A stretch of 64,000 bases of DNA from Bacteroidota bacterium (GCA_021156365.1 JAJNDK010000002.1:310001-374000); one strand, 5' to 3'; numbered from the stretch's first letter, positions 26,069 through 36,196 are shown. Numbers and translations are program-made. The notes: generated by a model from the letters alone, not told the origin.

Positions 26069-29000
26069 CTAATCTGTCACAACGATTTTGTTCCTGGTAG
26101 AATTGTCTTTCCCGATCAGGTAGTATACACCTGCACCCAGGTTATCGATACGAACTGAATAATTATTGTCTGTATTCAATCCGATAGTTTTAATCTGCTG
26201 ACCCAGTTCATTTATAAGATAATAAGTGCCTTCAGGCGCTTTTACAGTGAATGTCCCGGTATTCGGGTTCGGCATGATGAGTATTTCGGATCTGTCCGCT
26301 TTCAGCGATCTGATGCCGATGGTAGTTATACTCATACAGGCGCTTGTATCGGAGCAACCATTGATCATAACTATCACGGCGTAATTTCCGTTGGCCGTTG
26401 CTGTAAATGATTGATTGGTCTCATTCAGAACCGGAGTATTACCGTTATCGCAATCAAGCCATTGGTATCCAGCGCCTGTTGCCGTAGCAGTAATTGTTTC
26501 TGCAACAGTAGAAGTTGTTACATCAATCGCAGTTTCTACAATAACATTTGTAGTAATGGTACTATCGCAACCGTTTACTGCCGTCAACACATCTGAATAA
26601 ATTCCAGTGGCAGTATATGTGTTCGGCCCGACTGTTATGGATTGTCCTGCACACAGTGTAAATGTCTGTGAATGGGTGACAGCTGTGTTAAGGGTCAGGT
26701 TTAAAGTGAGCATACTGTCGCAGCCTGCAATGTTCATCAGCGTTTGTGTATAGGTGCCGCTTGAAGTGTAAGTGGTTCCATTCAGCGTGAAGCTACCGCA
26801 AGCTGTTTCATTCAGAGTGGAAGTACTTGGCTGGTTCACTGTTAAGTTCAGTGTAAGCGTACTGTCACAACCTGCTGCATTTGTGAAGTTTTGCGTATAG
26901 ACCCCGCTTGTAGTATAAGTTGTGCCGTTCAATGTGTAGCTGCTGCATGCCGTGGCATTCACAGTAGAAGCAGTCGGCTGGCTCACTGTTAAGTTCAGTG
27001 TAAGTGTACTGTCGCAACCTGCTGCATTTGTGAAGTTTTGCGTATAGACTCCGCTTATAGTATAAGTAGTGCCGTTCAATGTGTAACTGCTGCATGCCGT
27101 GGCATTCACAGTAGAAGCAGTCGGCTGGTTCACTGTTAAGTTCAGTGTAAGTGTACTGTCACAACCTGCTGCATTTGTGAAGTTTTGTGTATAGACTCCG
27201 CTTGTAGTATAAGTAGTGCCGTTCAATGTGTAGCTGCTACATGCCACGGCGTTCATAGTAGAAGCAGTCGGCTGGTTCACCGTTAAGTTCAGTGTAAGTG
27301 TACTGTCGCAACCTGCTGCATTTGTGAAGCTTTGTGTATAGACTCCGCTTGTATTGTACGTTGCTCCATTCAGCGTATAACTGTCGCATGCTATTGCGCT
27401 CAGTGCGGAGGCAGTTGATTGCAGGATCGTCAGGTTCAGTGTGATCGTGCTGTCGCAACCTGTAGAACTTGCTCCTGTGAGCACCTGGGTATAGATTCCA
27501 TTTGCAGTATAAGTAGTCGCGTTCAATGTATATGCATCACATTCCGTTACAGTCAGTGTGGAAGTAATAGCAGACGGTTCAGTAATGGTGAAGTTTATAG
27601 ATTCAGAACAAGCGTTTACATCTGTTGCAGTTACCGTCCACGTTCCTGCAGTTAATCCGCTGACAGAAGTTGTTCCGTCACCTGTTGGATTGCCGGGTGT
27701 CCAGTCGTAAGTGAATGCGCCGGTTCCACCTACTGCTGCATTAACTTCAAACGCTCCGTTACTTCCGCCAAAACAGGAAACGTTTGTTTGTGAAGCAGCG
27801 GTGAAAGAAATTTGAGAAGGTTCTGTAATGGTAAAGTTTATAGATGCAGAACAAGCGTTTACATCTGTTGCAGTTACCGTCCACGTTCCTGCAGTTAATC
27901 CGCTGACAGAAGTTGTTCCGTCACCTGTTGGGTTGCCGGGTGACCAGTCGTAAATGAATCCACCTGTTCCGCCTACTGCTGCATTAACTTCAAACGCACC
28001 GGTATTTCCGCCAAAACAGGAAACGTTTGTCTGTGAAGCAGCGGTGAAAGAAATTTGAGATGGTTCTGTAATGGTGAAGTTTATAGATGCAGAACAAGCG
28101 TTTGCATCCGTTGCCGTTACTGTCCATGTTCCTGCAGTTAATCCGCTGACAGAAGTTGTTCCGTCACCTGTTGGATTGCCCGGTGCCCAGTCGTAAATGA
28201 ATCCGCCTGTTCCGCCCGTTGCTGCATTAACTTGAAACGCTCCGTTACTTCCGCCAAAACAGGAAACGTTTGTCTGTGAAGCAGCAGTGAAAGAAATTGC
28301 CGGTGGTTGGTTTACTGTTGGAGTAACTGTTGCCACACATCCGTTTATATCCGTAATTTGCACCGAATAGGTTCCTGCTACAAGTCCTGTGCGATCTTCT
28401 GTTGTCGGACCGGATGGCAGCCAGTTAAATGTGTATGATCCGCTTCCACCTGATGGTGTTAAGTTGATTGCTCCGTTTGATCCGCCAAAGCAGGATATAT
28501 TTGTAACAACAGTAGTTCCCGAAACAGGCGTTGTTGGTTGAGTAACTGAAGCTGCCACAGTTGCGACACAACCATTTAAATCGGTGATCTGCACCGAATA
28601 TGTTCCCGCAATTAATCCCGTTCTGTCTTCTGTTGTCGGACCGGATGGAAGCCAGGTAAATGTGTATGATCCGCTTCCACCTGATGGTGTTAAGTTGATT
28701 GCTCCGTTTGATCCGCCAAAACAAGAAACGTTTGTAACTACTGTACTCCCTGAAACAGGTGTTGTTGGTTGAGTTACTGTTGCTGTTACTGTTCCAACGC
28801 AACCATTAATATCTGTAATTTGCACCGAATAGGTTCCTGCTACAAGTCCTGTGCGATCTTCTGTAGTCGGACCGGATGGTAACCAGTTAAAGGTGTATGA
28901 TCCACTTCCGCCTGTTGGTGTTAAGTTGATTGCTCCATTCGATCCGCCGAAGCAAGATACATTTGTAACAACAGTAGTTCCCGAAACAGGCGTTGTTGGT

Positions 29001-32000
29001 TGAGTAACTGAAGCTGTCACAGTTGCGACACAACCATTTAAATCGGTGATCTGAACTGAATAGGTTCCCGCAACAAGTCCTGTACGATCTTCTGTAGTCG
29101 GACCGGAAGGAAGCCAGTTAAATGTGTATGATCCACTTCCACCTGATGGTGTTAAGTTGATTGCTCCGTTTGATCCGCCGAAGCAGGACACGTTGCTTAC
29201 AACAGTTGTTCCCGACACAGGCATTGTTGGTTGAGTAACTGAAGCTGTCACAGTTGCGACACAACCATTTAAATCGGTGATCTGAACTGAATAGGTTCCT
29301 GCTACAAGTCCGGTCCGGTCTTCTGTTGCCGGACCTGATGGCAACCAGTTAAAAGTATATGGAAATGTTCCTCCTGTCGGTGTTAGATTGATTGCGCCAT
29401 TCGATCCGCCGAAGCATGAAACATTGGTTACAACTGTTGTTCCTGATACCGGTGAGGTTGGTTGAGTAACGCTGGCAGTAACTGTAGAAACACATCCATT
29501 CACATCGATGACCTGAACAGTATATATTCCTGCAACCAATCCTGTTCTGTCTTCTGTTGTTGGGCCTGAAGGTAGCCAGTTGAAAGTATAAGGTCCGGTT
29601 CCACCGGTTGGAGTTAAGTTGATGGCACCGTTTGATCCACCAAAGCATGAAACATTGGTTACAACTGTGGTTCCTGAAACAGGAGCTATTGGTTGGTTTA
29701 CTGTTGCAGTAACTGTTGCAACGCAACCATTAATGTCAATAACTTGTACTGAATAAGTTCCTGCAACTAATCCTGTACGATCTTCTGTATTCGGGCCTGA
29801 TGGTAACCAGTTAAATGTATAAGGCCCTGTTCCTCCGTTTGGAGTTAAGTTGATAGCGCCGTTTGATCCACCAAAGCATGAAACATTGGTTACAACTGTG
29901 GTTCCTGAAACAGGAGCTGTTGGTTGGTTTACTGTTGCAGTAACAGTTGCAACGCAACCATTAATGTCAATTATCTGCACTGAATAGGTTCCTGCAACTA
30001 ATCCTGTTCTGTCTTCTGTAGTAGGACCTGATGGTAACCAGTTAAATGTATAAGGACCTGTTCCGCCTGCTGGAGTTAAGTTGATTGCACCGTTTGAGCC
30101 GCCAAAACAACTCACAGATGTTTCAACGGTTGTACCCGATACAGGACTTGCAGGTTCAGTTATTGTTTCAGTCACTGTTTCTGTACAGCCACTCGCATCG
30201 GTAATAATAACGGTGTAGGTTCCCGCTGCCAATCCTGTTCTGTCTTCGGTTGTAATTCCACTTCCCCAATTAAATGTATACGGACCCGTTCCGTCTGCCG
30301 GGGTTAAATTAATAGCACCGTTAGAGCCACCGAAACAGCTTGCGTTTGTTACAACCGTTGTTCCTGATAAAGGCGCTGACGGCTCCGTTATAGTTGCGCT
30401 AAGCGTTGCAGTACAGTTATATGTATCCAAAATGGTTACATTATATGTGCCTGGTGTAAGCCCGGAGCGGTCTTCTGTTGATGTTCCAGAGTATAAACCA
30501 GGATTAAATCCTGTTGGAACAGAAGTAAAAGCAGTTTGTCCGAAATTACTGGTTATATTAATATTTAAATTAGCGGAAGCGGAAGCATCATAGATATACG
30601 GCTTATAGGTGCCGGCCGGTAATGTAAAAGCGAGCCCCATTGAAACACCATTTTTGTAGAAGGTAAGCTGGTTGCCGGTCAGGTCTAATGCCACACCTAT
30701 TATATCACCTGTGGTGGAAAGAATGGAATAAGATGAGGGGGTGAGATTTGTGTATTTTAGCCCTGTATTCGTATAATAAGTATACCGGGTTCCGGTGCCT
30801 GTATTTATTACGCCCATCATAGTAGCATGGTTTCCTCCGGCATCAAGCGTGTTTTCCCAATACCATTTTCCGCTGTTAACTCCTATAGTACCCCGAACAT
30901 TCTGGGTGTTTCCCGATGTTGTTGCAGCATGAAGATTTCCTGCCGAGAGCGTTAGTGCACCAACAATGGTAGTAGGATCCCAGGTAGCATACGTTGTAAG
31001 ATCTTCCCACATTACTGTATAACCTGGTGTTCCACCGGCAGGAGTTAAATTAATTGCTCCGTTCGATGTACCAAAGCAGGCATTCGTTATTACTGTTGTT
31101 CCGGATACCGGAGCTGCCGGTTGAGTTACTGTAGCAGTTACTGTTCCTGTGCAGCTGTTTCCATCTGTAATAATTACGGTGTATGTTCCGGCTGTGAGGC
31201 CAGAGCGGTCTTCCGTTATAATAGAGCTTCCCCAGTTAAAAGTATAAGGAGTTGTTCCGCCTGATGGTGTTAAGTTAAGAATACCTGTGGACCCACCAAA
31301 GCAGGCTATGTTTGTAACGACTGTGGTTCCGGATACCGGAGCTGCTGGTTGAGTTACGGTAGCAGTTACAGTTCCTGTACAGCTGTTTGCATCCGTAATA
31401 GTTACGGTGTAGGTTCCCTGTGCAGCTGTTCTGTCTTCGGTTGTTATACCACCGCCCCAGTTAAAGCTATAAGGAGCTGTTCCGCCTGAGGGTGTTAAAT
31501 TAATAACACCGTTTGACCCACCGAAACAGCTTACGGCTGTGACAACAGTTGCTCCTGAAACCAGATCAGGAGTGGTGTATCCTGACACTACAGCCCCCGG
31601 TGCCACCCAGTTGGAAACCGTTCCGCTTAATGCGAAACCGGTTAGCGATCCTGTATTCGAATTGCCGGAAACATCACTTAATGTAGTATTGGTTGGATTT
31701 GCTGTAGTAGCCGCCCCCTGGTTGAAATGATAATTCGCTATCAGGCCGGTAGCGGTTGAAGCTATTTCGCAATTTTTATAGGTATTGATCTCGCATGAGG
31801 TACGTGCCGTATTCCAGATTCTTACTTCGTCTATGGTTCCTGTAAAATTTTCGTTTGGAAAGGAAACATCATTTACAGATCCTATACATACAGGTATACC
31901 CGTAAAAGAAGTAACAATACCTGCGTTCACTGATCCTGCTAAAATTCCGTTGAGATAAAATGTAGTGTTGCCCGGTGTCATAACACATGCCAGGTGATAC

Positions 32001-33697
32001 CAGGTATTAGGATTAATTGCGCCTGCAGGAACACTCAGGTAAGTTACACCATTATATATACCTACTTCATTCGTGCTTTCGTTCACATGAATGCTCCACC
32101 GCGTATTGGAAACGGCAGTCCGCATACAGGCTACTGATTCATTATCTGCTGAACCAGCAGAATTAAACCAGCACTCTACGGTTCCGGTTGTAAAATTAAA
32201 TGCTGTATTAGCTGGTACGGTTACTTTATCATCAGCTCCGTCAAAGTTTAAAGCGGCTCCGGGAGGAAAGCCTATTTTTTGAATATACATATCGCCGGCG
32301 CCTCCTAAGGAGGTTAAATTAGTTATGCCCGATCCATCATCAAAATCCACCGTTCCGTTAAAAGTACCGGTAACATATACATTCTGCGAAGCATCTGTAG
32401 TGATTCCGTAGCCGTAATCTGCGGATGTAGAGCCCTGTTGTTTAGCCCATACCAAATCTCCGGCTGCAGTGAAGCTTACAATAAATATATCATTATTACC
32501 AGCAGCCGTTAAGTTGACTGTTCCGGCACCCGGGTCAAAATCAATAGTACCCGAAAAGTAGCCCGTAATATATACATTGCCTGTAAGATCTACAGCCACA
32601 TCGTGCGAAGGATAAAAACTTGTGCCGCCTATGTTTTTTGCCCATACAAAAATACCGGCAGCATCTAATTTGGAAAGAAATATATCTCCGGCGCCAGCAG
32701 CAGTTAAATTAACTGTGGCTGCTCCCGGATCAAAATCTACGGTGGCTGCAAAATAACCCGTTGTGTATATATTACCCGAAGCATCCAGTGCCAGACCCTG
32801 AGTTTCACCACTGCCTCCATTGCCTGTATTTCTGGCCCAAACAAAAGTTCCCGCAGTATTCAGCTTGTAAACAAACAAGCCCTGACCGCTAGCGGTTAGA
32901 TTAACTGTTCCCGCACCCGGATCAAAATCAACCGTACCATTGAAGGAGCCTCCCATATATACATTGGCCGATGCATCAACTGCTATAGCCATAGCCTGGT
33001 CGTTGCCCGTGCTGCCGTTTCTTCTAGCCCATACGAAATTGCCGTCGAAATCCAGTTTGGAAACAAATATATCCTTATTGCCGGCGGATGTTAAATTAGC
33101 TAGTCCTGCACCCGGATCAAAATCAACCGTGGCACCGAAACTACCTGTACTGTATACATTAGCCGAAGCGTCCAAAGTAATTGATTGACCAGTATCATCT
33201 CCTGTTCCTCCCATGGCTTTGGCCCATACAAAACTACCTGCTGCATCCAGCTTAACAACCATTATGTCAGTACCACCTGCAGAGCTTAAAGGAAAGCTTC
33301 CCGCGCCCGGGTCAAAATCTACGGTAGCCTGAAAATAGCCCGAAACATATACATTGCCCGAAGCATCCACTGCAATGTCATTACCCTGGTCGTATCCGGT
33401 ACTTCCCATAGCTACAGCCCATACAAAATTACCGGAGGCATCCAGCTTGGAAACATACATGTCTATGTTGCCACCGGCCGTTAAAGGGAAGCTTCCTGCA
33501 CCCGGATCAAAATCAACAGTGCCTGTAAAATAGCCTGTTGTGTACACATTGCCTGAAACATCAACAGCAACGGAGAGTCCTATGTCAGTTCCTGCTGAGC
33601 TGCCCACCGATTTTGCCCACAGAAGGGCATTGTTCTGGGCATTAACAGTAAAACCTGTAATACAGGTGAGTAGTAATAAGAGTATTGTTTTTTTCAT
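26069..33697 (-). CDS. Giant SBBP-propeller/LamG/SprB-repeat surface protein with T9SS sorting domain
   Basis: A 2542-residue protein starting at the ATG at 33697, which gives the signal peptide MKKTILLLLLTCITGFTVNAQ; the longer frame adds seven residues. Domains in order: about ten SBBP-type beta-propeller repeats (25-485, repeating VDFDPGAG and NVYVTG-like motifs); a LamG-like domain (about 490-660, LNFDGADDKVTVP); fifteen SprB-type repeats (about 712-2042, VSCFGGSNGAINLTP and TEDRTGLVAGTY), the third split by a SPRY-like domain; seven 49-residue repeats (about 2046-2350, SSYTLNGTTY and GCDSTLTLNLTV); and a type A T9SS domain (ILIMPNPNTGTFTV to KIVVTD). SprB itself is the mobile adhesin of Flavobacterium gliding, so an adhesin or surface-layer role is plausible. 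The gene is monocistronic. Confidence 0.9.
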   Translation of the reverse strand: MKKTILLLLLTCITGFTVNAQNNALLWAKSVGSSAGTDIGLSVAVDVSGNVYTTGYFTGTVDFDPGAGSFPLTAGGNIDMYVSKLDASGNFVWAVAMGSTGYDQGNDIAVDASGNVYVSGYFQATVDFDPGAGSFPLSSAGGTDIMVVKLDAAGSFVWAKAMGGTGDDTGQSITLDASANVYSTGSFGATVDFDPGAGLANLTSAGNKDIFVSKLDFDGNFVWARRNGSTGNDQAMAIAVDASANVYMGGSFNGTVDFDPGAGTVNLTASGQGLFVYKLNTAGTFVWARNTGNGGSGETQGLALDASGNIYTTGYFAATVDFDPGAATVNLTAAGAGDIFLSKLDAAGIFVWAKNIGGTSFYPSHDVAVDLTGNVYITGYFSGTIDFDPGAGTVNLTAAGNNDIFIVSFTAAGDLVWAKQQGSTSADYGYGITTDASQNVYVTGTFNGTVDFDDGSGITNLTSLGGAGDMYIQKIGFPPGAALNFDGADDKVTVPANTAFNFTTGTVECWFNSAGSADNESVACMRTAVSNTRWSIHVNESTNEVGIYNGVTYLSVPAGAINPNTWYHLACVMTPGNTTFYLNGILAGSVNAGIVTSFTGIPVCIGSVNDVSFPNENFTGTIDEVRIWNTARTSCEINTYKNCEIASTATGLIANYHFNQGAATTANPTNTTLSDVSGNSNTGSLTGFALSGTVSNWVAPGAVVSGYTTPDLVSGATVVTAVSCFGGSNGVINLTPSGGTAPYSFNWGGGITTEDRTAAQGTYTVTITDANSCTGTVTATVTQPAAPVSGTTVVTNIACFGGSTGILNLTPSGGTTPYTFNWGSSIITEDRSGLTAGTYTVIITDGNSCTGTVTATVTQPAAPVSGTTVITNACFGTSNGAINLTPAGGTPGYTVMWEDLTTYATWDPTTIVGALTLSAGNLHAATTSGNTQNVRGTIGVNSGKWYWENTLDAGGNHATMMGVINTGTGTRYTYYTNTGLKYTNLTPSSYSILSTTGDIIGVALDLTGNQLTFYKNGVSMGLAFTLPAGTYKPYIYDASASANLNINITSNFGQTAFTSVPTGFNPGLYSGTSTEDRSGLTPGTYNVTILDTYNCTATLSATITEPSAPLSGTTVVTNASCFGGSNGAINLTPADGTGPYTFNWGSGITTEDRTGLAAGTYTVIITDASGCTETVTETITEPASPVSGTTVETSVSCFGGSNGAINLTPAGGTGPYTFNWLPSGPTTEDRTGLVAGTYSVQIIDINGCVATVTATVNQPTAPVSGTTVVTNVSCFGGSNGAINLTPNGGTGPYTFNWLPSGPNTEDRTGLVAGTYSVQVIDINGCVATVTATVNQPIAPVSGTTVVTNVSCFGGSNGAINLTPTGGTGPYTFNWLPSGPTTEDRTGLVAGIYTVQVIDVNGCVSTVTASVTQPTSPVSGTTVVTNVSCFGGSNGAINLTPTGGTFPYTFNWLPSGPATEDRTGLVAGTYSVQITDLNGCVATVTASVTQPTMPVSGTTVVSNVSCFGGSNGAINLTPSGGSGSYTFNWLPSGPTTEDRTGLVAGTYSVQITDLNGCVATVTASVTQPTTPVSGTTVVTNVSCFGGSNGAINLTPTGGSGSYTFNWLPSGPTTEDRTGLVAGTYSVQITDINGCVGTVTATVTQPTTPVSGSTVVTNVSCFGGSNGAINLTPSGGSGSYTFTWLPSGPTTEDRTGLIAGTYSVQITDLNGCVATVAASVTQPTTPVSGTTVVTNISCFGGSNGAINLTPSGGSGSYTFNWLPSGPTTEDRTGLVAGTYSVQITDINGCVATVTPTVNQPPAISFTAASQTNVSCFGGSNGAFQVNAATGGTGGFIYDWAPGNPTGDGTTSVSGLTAGTWTVTATDANACSASINFTITEPSQISFTAASQTNVSCFGGNTGAFEVNAAVGGTGGFIYDWSPGNPTGDGTTSVSGLTAGTWTVTATDVNACSASINFTITEPSQISFTAASQTNVSCFGGSNGAFEVNAAVGGTGAFTYDWTPGNPTGDGTTSVSGLTAGTWTVTATDVNACSESINFTITEPSAITSTLTVTECDAYTLNATTYTANGIYTQVLTGASSTGCDSTITLNLTILQSTASALSAIACDSYTLNGATYNTSGVYTQSFTNAAGCDSTLTLNLTVNQPTASTMNAVACSSYTLNGTTYTTSGVYTQNFTNAAGCDSTLTLNLTVNQPTASTVNATACSSYTLNGTTYTISGVYTQNFTNAAGCDSTLTLNLTVSQPTASTVNATACSSYTLNGTTYTTSGVYTQNFTNAAGCDSTLTLNLTVNQPSTSTLNETACGSFTLNGTTYTSSGTYTQTLMNIAGCDSMLTLNLTLNTAVTHSQTFTLCAGQSITVGPNTYTATGIYSDVLTAVNGCDSTITTNVIVETAIDVTTSTVAETITATATGAGYQWLDCDNGNTPVLNETNQSFTATANGNYAVIVMINGCSDTSACMSITTIGIRSLKADRSEILIMPNPNTGTFTVKAPEGTYYLINELGQQIKTIGLNTDNNYSVRIDNLGAGVYYLIGKDNSTRNKIVVTD
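26690..27560 (-). repeat. 147-bp tandem repeats encoding 49-residue CxxYTLNG modules
   Basis: Equivalent positions recur at 26874, 27021, 27168 and 27315, exactly 147 bp apart, with high nucleotide identity in the central copies and more diverged copies at each edge. Each encodes a Cys-Ser-Ser-Tyr and a Gly-Cys-Asp-Ser motif, so each module carries two Cys. Confidence 0.88.
27570..31560 (-). repeat. Fifteen SprB-type repeats, 231-bp core period
   Basis: Repeats 5-12 are 77 residues (231 bp) and nearly identical; repeats 1-4 lack the LPSG insertion; repeats 13-15 form a second subfamily beginning FTAASQTNVSCFGG. Repeat 3 is interrupted by about 520 bp encoding a SPRY-like domain. Confidence 0.9.
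30490..31015 (-). other. SPRY/B30.2-like domain inserted inside SprB repeat 3
   Basis: Within the giant protein (about residues 896-1069). SPRY signatures: NVRGTIGVNSGKWYWEN, then GDIIGVALDLTGNQLTFYKNG and YKPYIYDASAS. The SprB repeat reads GGTPGYTVMW before the insert and resumes STEDRSGLTPGTY after it, so the domain interrupts one beta unit rather than separating two repeats. Confidence 0.75.
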
Positions 33698-34005
33698 TTT
33701 AATAGATTCATTGGGCATGCATCAAAACCAGGAGACCGAAAGTAGCTTATTGGAATGTGTCCGAAAAAAATAAGGGCCGAACGACGAAACAAAGTATTTG
33801 AATTGCATGCAGAGGTTAATTTTGCCCTGCAAAAGTGGCGAAAGCAAGCTTGCCGGGAAATAGGGGCCTGCCCTCATATGTATACCCGGAATTAAAAAGC
33901 AAAACCCCGGTACGGCGATGTATATTCCCGGGCTGCCAGGTTAGCTCAATATATGATCGCGGATAGGCTTGTCATTTGGTAACTATAAGTTTGGATAAGT
34001 AAACA
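33698..34005. other. Intergenic spacer, no gene seen
   Basis: Upstream region of the giant surface-protein gene. It contains a TACTTTCG sequence on the minus strand (near 33738-33745) that differs by one base from TAnnTTTG, but no clear -33 partner. No ORF or RNA gene is recognisable. Confidence 0.5.
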
Positions 34006-34042
34006 TTAAAAAAAAACGGGATGCCTGAAAAAGCATCCCGTT
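34006..34042 (-). terminator. Rho-independent terminator of the slyD transcript
   Basis: On the minus strand AACGGGATGC (34033-34042) pairs perfectly with GCATCCCGTT (34015-34024) and runs into a long T tract. Confidence 0.92.
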
Positions 34043-34062
34043 CAGAATTTCATTGAATTCTA

Positions 34063-34575
34063 TTAATGATGATGTCCGTGCTCACCGTGTACATGCCCGT
34101 GAGAAATTTCCTCCGCACTTGCATCGCGTACTTCCAGTACTTCACCCACAAAATGCAGATCGTGGCCTGCAAGCGGATGGTTAAAATCCATTGCAACATA
34201 GGTATCGGCTACTTCTAACACTATACCGTACATCTGGTTGCCTTCCGCGTCCATCATCGGAACTTCTTTGCCTAAAGAGATCTGATCTTCATCAAATTTC
34301 CCTTCGATCAGGAATGCTTCTTTCGGGATCTCCGCTACATACTCTTCATTGTACATGCCGTAACCCTCAGCTGCAGCCACACGGAAATCAAATTTATCTC
34401 CGGCTTTTTTTCCTTTCAGCTCGTTCTCAAATGTAGGAATGATGCCACCTGATCCGTATAGGAATACAAAGGGACGTTCAACACTGGTTTGCTCTACTAA
34501 CTCTTCAGGATCGTTTTCGAATTTAGAACTTAAGTGGTAGTTTACAGAAACTACTTTGTTTTTATCAATTGTCAT
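34063..34575 (-). CDS. slyD: FKBP-type peptidyl-prolyl isomerase, SlyD-like
   Basis: A 170-residue cytoplasmic protein. An FKBP-like core (about 1-70 and 125-150) is split by the insert-in-flap chaperone domain (about 70-125, ISLGKEVPMMDAEGNQMYGI), as in SlyD. The diagnostic DFNHPLAGHDLHFVGEVLEV is present, followed by a His-rich tail (SHGHVHGEHGHHH) that can bind nickel or other metals. The family acts as folding helper and metallochaperone. It starts 45 bp after the aldehyde dehydrogenase stop and is followed by a strong terminator, so it is likely the last gene of a two-gene transcript. The symbol follows the E. coli homologue. Confidence 0.92.
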   Translation of the reverse strand: MTIDKNKVVSVNYHLSSKFENDPEELVEQTSVERPFVFLYGSGGIIPTFENELKGKKAGDKFDFRVAAAEGYGMYNEEYVAEIPKEAFLIEGKFDEDQISLGKEVPMMDAEGNQMYGIVLEVADTYVAMDFNHPLAGHDLHFVGEVLEVRDASAEEISHGHVHGEHGHHH

Positions 34576-34620
34576 ACTGGTTGTTTTAGGATCCTTCTGC
34601 AGAATCGTTTGTTGGTTTAA

Positions 34621-36171
34621 TTATAATTCAAATTTGATGCCTTGTGCCAATGGAAGCTTGGTTCCGTAGTTGATCGTGTTGGTCTGACGACGCATGTAAA
34701 TTTTCCAGGAATCGGAACCCGACTCGCGGCCACCGCCTGTTTCTTTATCACCGCCAAATGCGCCACCGATCTCCGCACCGGAAGTACCGATGTTCACGTT
34801 CGCAATACCACAATCAGATCCTGCCACCGACAGGAATTTTTCTGCCTCGCGCATGTTCAGTGTCATGATAGAGCTGGATAAACCCTGTGGCACATCGTTT
34901 TGCATAGCGATCGCTTCTTCGATGGTTTTGTATTTCATTAAATATAAGATCGGTGCAAATGTTTCGTGCTTCACAATATCATACTGGGCATGTGCTTCCG
35001 CAATAGCAGGTTTCACATAACATCCGCTTTCGTAGCCTTCGCCTTCCAGCACACCGCCTTCTGCCAGCATGTTTCCACCCTGTTGTTTTAATTTTTCGAT
35101 CGCAGCCAGATAATCTTTCACTGCGTCTTTATCGATCAGTGGTCCCACGTGATTGTTTTGATCCAATGGATTACCGATGCGCAATTGTTTGAATGCATTT
35201 ACCAGTTTATCTTTCAATGCAGTGTAAATGCTTTCGTGGATGATCAAACGGCGTGTAGTAGTGCAACGCTGTCCTGCTGTTCCCACTGCACCGAAAACGA
35301 TGGCAGGGATCGCATTGGTAATGTCTGCTTCCGGTGTAACAATGATCGCATTGTTTCCGCCCAGTTCCAGCAAACCACGTCCGAAACGCTCTGCTAATTT
35401 GATCCCCACCTCTTTACCCATACGGGTAGAGCCGGTAGCAGAAACCAATGGAATACGTTTGTCTGTTGTGATGAATTCGCCGATGCCTTTTCCGTTCACT
35501 AAACAGGAAATGCCTTCGGGTAAGTTATTTTCTTTGGCAACCTCTGCCCAGATCTTTTGAGAAGCGATCGAGCACAAGGGCGTTTTCGGAGAAGATTTCC
35601 AGATACACACATCGCCGCATACCCATGCCAGCGCTGTATTCCAGCTCCATACGGCAACCGGGAAATTGAATGAGCTGATGATCCCTACAATCCCGAGCGG
35701 ATGATATTGCTCATACATACGGTGATCAGCACGTTCGCTGTGCATAGTGAGACCATATAACTGACGGGAAAGACCAACTGCAAAATCGCAGATGTCGATC
35801 ATTTCCTGTACTTCGCCCAAACCTTCCTGCAGTGATTTCCCCATTTCGTAAGAAACCAGCATACCTAATTCCTGCTTTTTCTCACGCAGCTTATTACCGA
35901 ACTGGCGAACGATCTCTCCGCGCTTCGGGGCCGGAAGATGTCTCCACTCCATGAATGCAGCCTCTGCCGCTTTCATTGCTTTTTCGTAATCGTCTTTGGT
36001 AGCTGTTTTTACAGAAGCGATAAGCTTACCGTCAACCGGGCTGTATGATTCGATCACCTCGCCGGAAGCGAAGAAAGAAGATCCTGTGGAACAACCTTCG
36101 TTCAGTTCTTTCAGGCCAAGCGCTGCTAAAACAGGCTTAATGTCTGTTGTTTGCTTTACTAATGTTTCCAT
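34621..36171 (-). CDS. Aldehyde dehydrogenase, ALDH7/antiquitin type (alpha-aminoadipic semialdehyde dehydrogenase-like)
   Basis: A 516-residue NAD-dependent dehydrogenase. The catalytic Cys lies in GTAGQRCTTTRR, the general-base Glu in ELGGNNA, and the N-terminal half has the IISSFNFPVAVWSWN segment. The C-terminus (IGTSGAEIGGAFGGDKETGG, then MRRQTNTINYGTKLPLAQGI) is the antiquitin hallmark. ALDH7 proteins oxidise alpha-aminoadipic semialdehyde/P6C in lysine catabolism and also other aldehydes. No lysine-catabolic neighbours are present. A TATCTTTG -7 box lies 26 nt upstream; slyD follows 45 bp downstream. Confidence 0.93.
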   Translation of the reverse strand: METLVKQTTDIKPVLAALGLKELNEGCSTGSSFFASGEVIESYSPVDGKLIASVKTATKDDYEKAMKAAEAAFMEWRHLPAPKRGEIVRQFGNKLREKKQELGMLVSYEMGKSLQEGLGEVQEMIDICDFAVGLSRQLYGLTMHSERADHRMYEQYHPLGIVGIISSFNFPVAVWSWNTALAWVCGDVCIWKSSPKTPLCSIASQKIWAEVAKENNLPEGISCLVNGKGIGEFITTDKRIPLVSATGSTRMGKEVGIKLAERFGRGLLELGGNNAIIVTPEADITNAIPAIVFGAVGTAGQRCTTTRRLIIHESIYTALKDKLVNAFKQLRIGNPLDQNNHVGPLIDKDAVKDYLAAIEKLKQQGGNMLAEGGVLEGEGYESGCYVKPAIAEAHAQYDIVKHETFAPILYLMKYKTIEEAIAMQNDVPQGLSSSIMTLNMREAEKFLSVAGSDCGIANVNIGTSGAEIGGAFGGDKETGGGRESGSDSWKIYMRRQTNTINYGTKLPLAQGIKFEL

Positions 36172-36196
36172 GTGTATGGGATTTAAAAATGAGCGT

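Noticed and set aside
26690-31560. Regular repeats resembling a CRISPR array
   Set aside because: The repeats are in-frame protein modules of 147 and 231 bp without unique spacers, and no cas genes are present.
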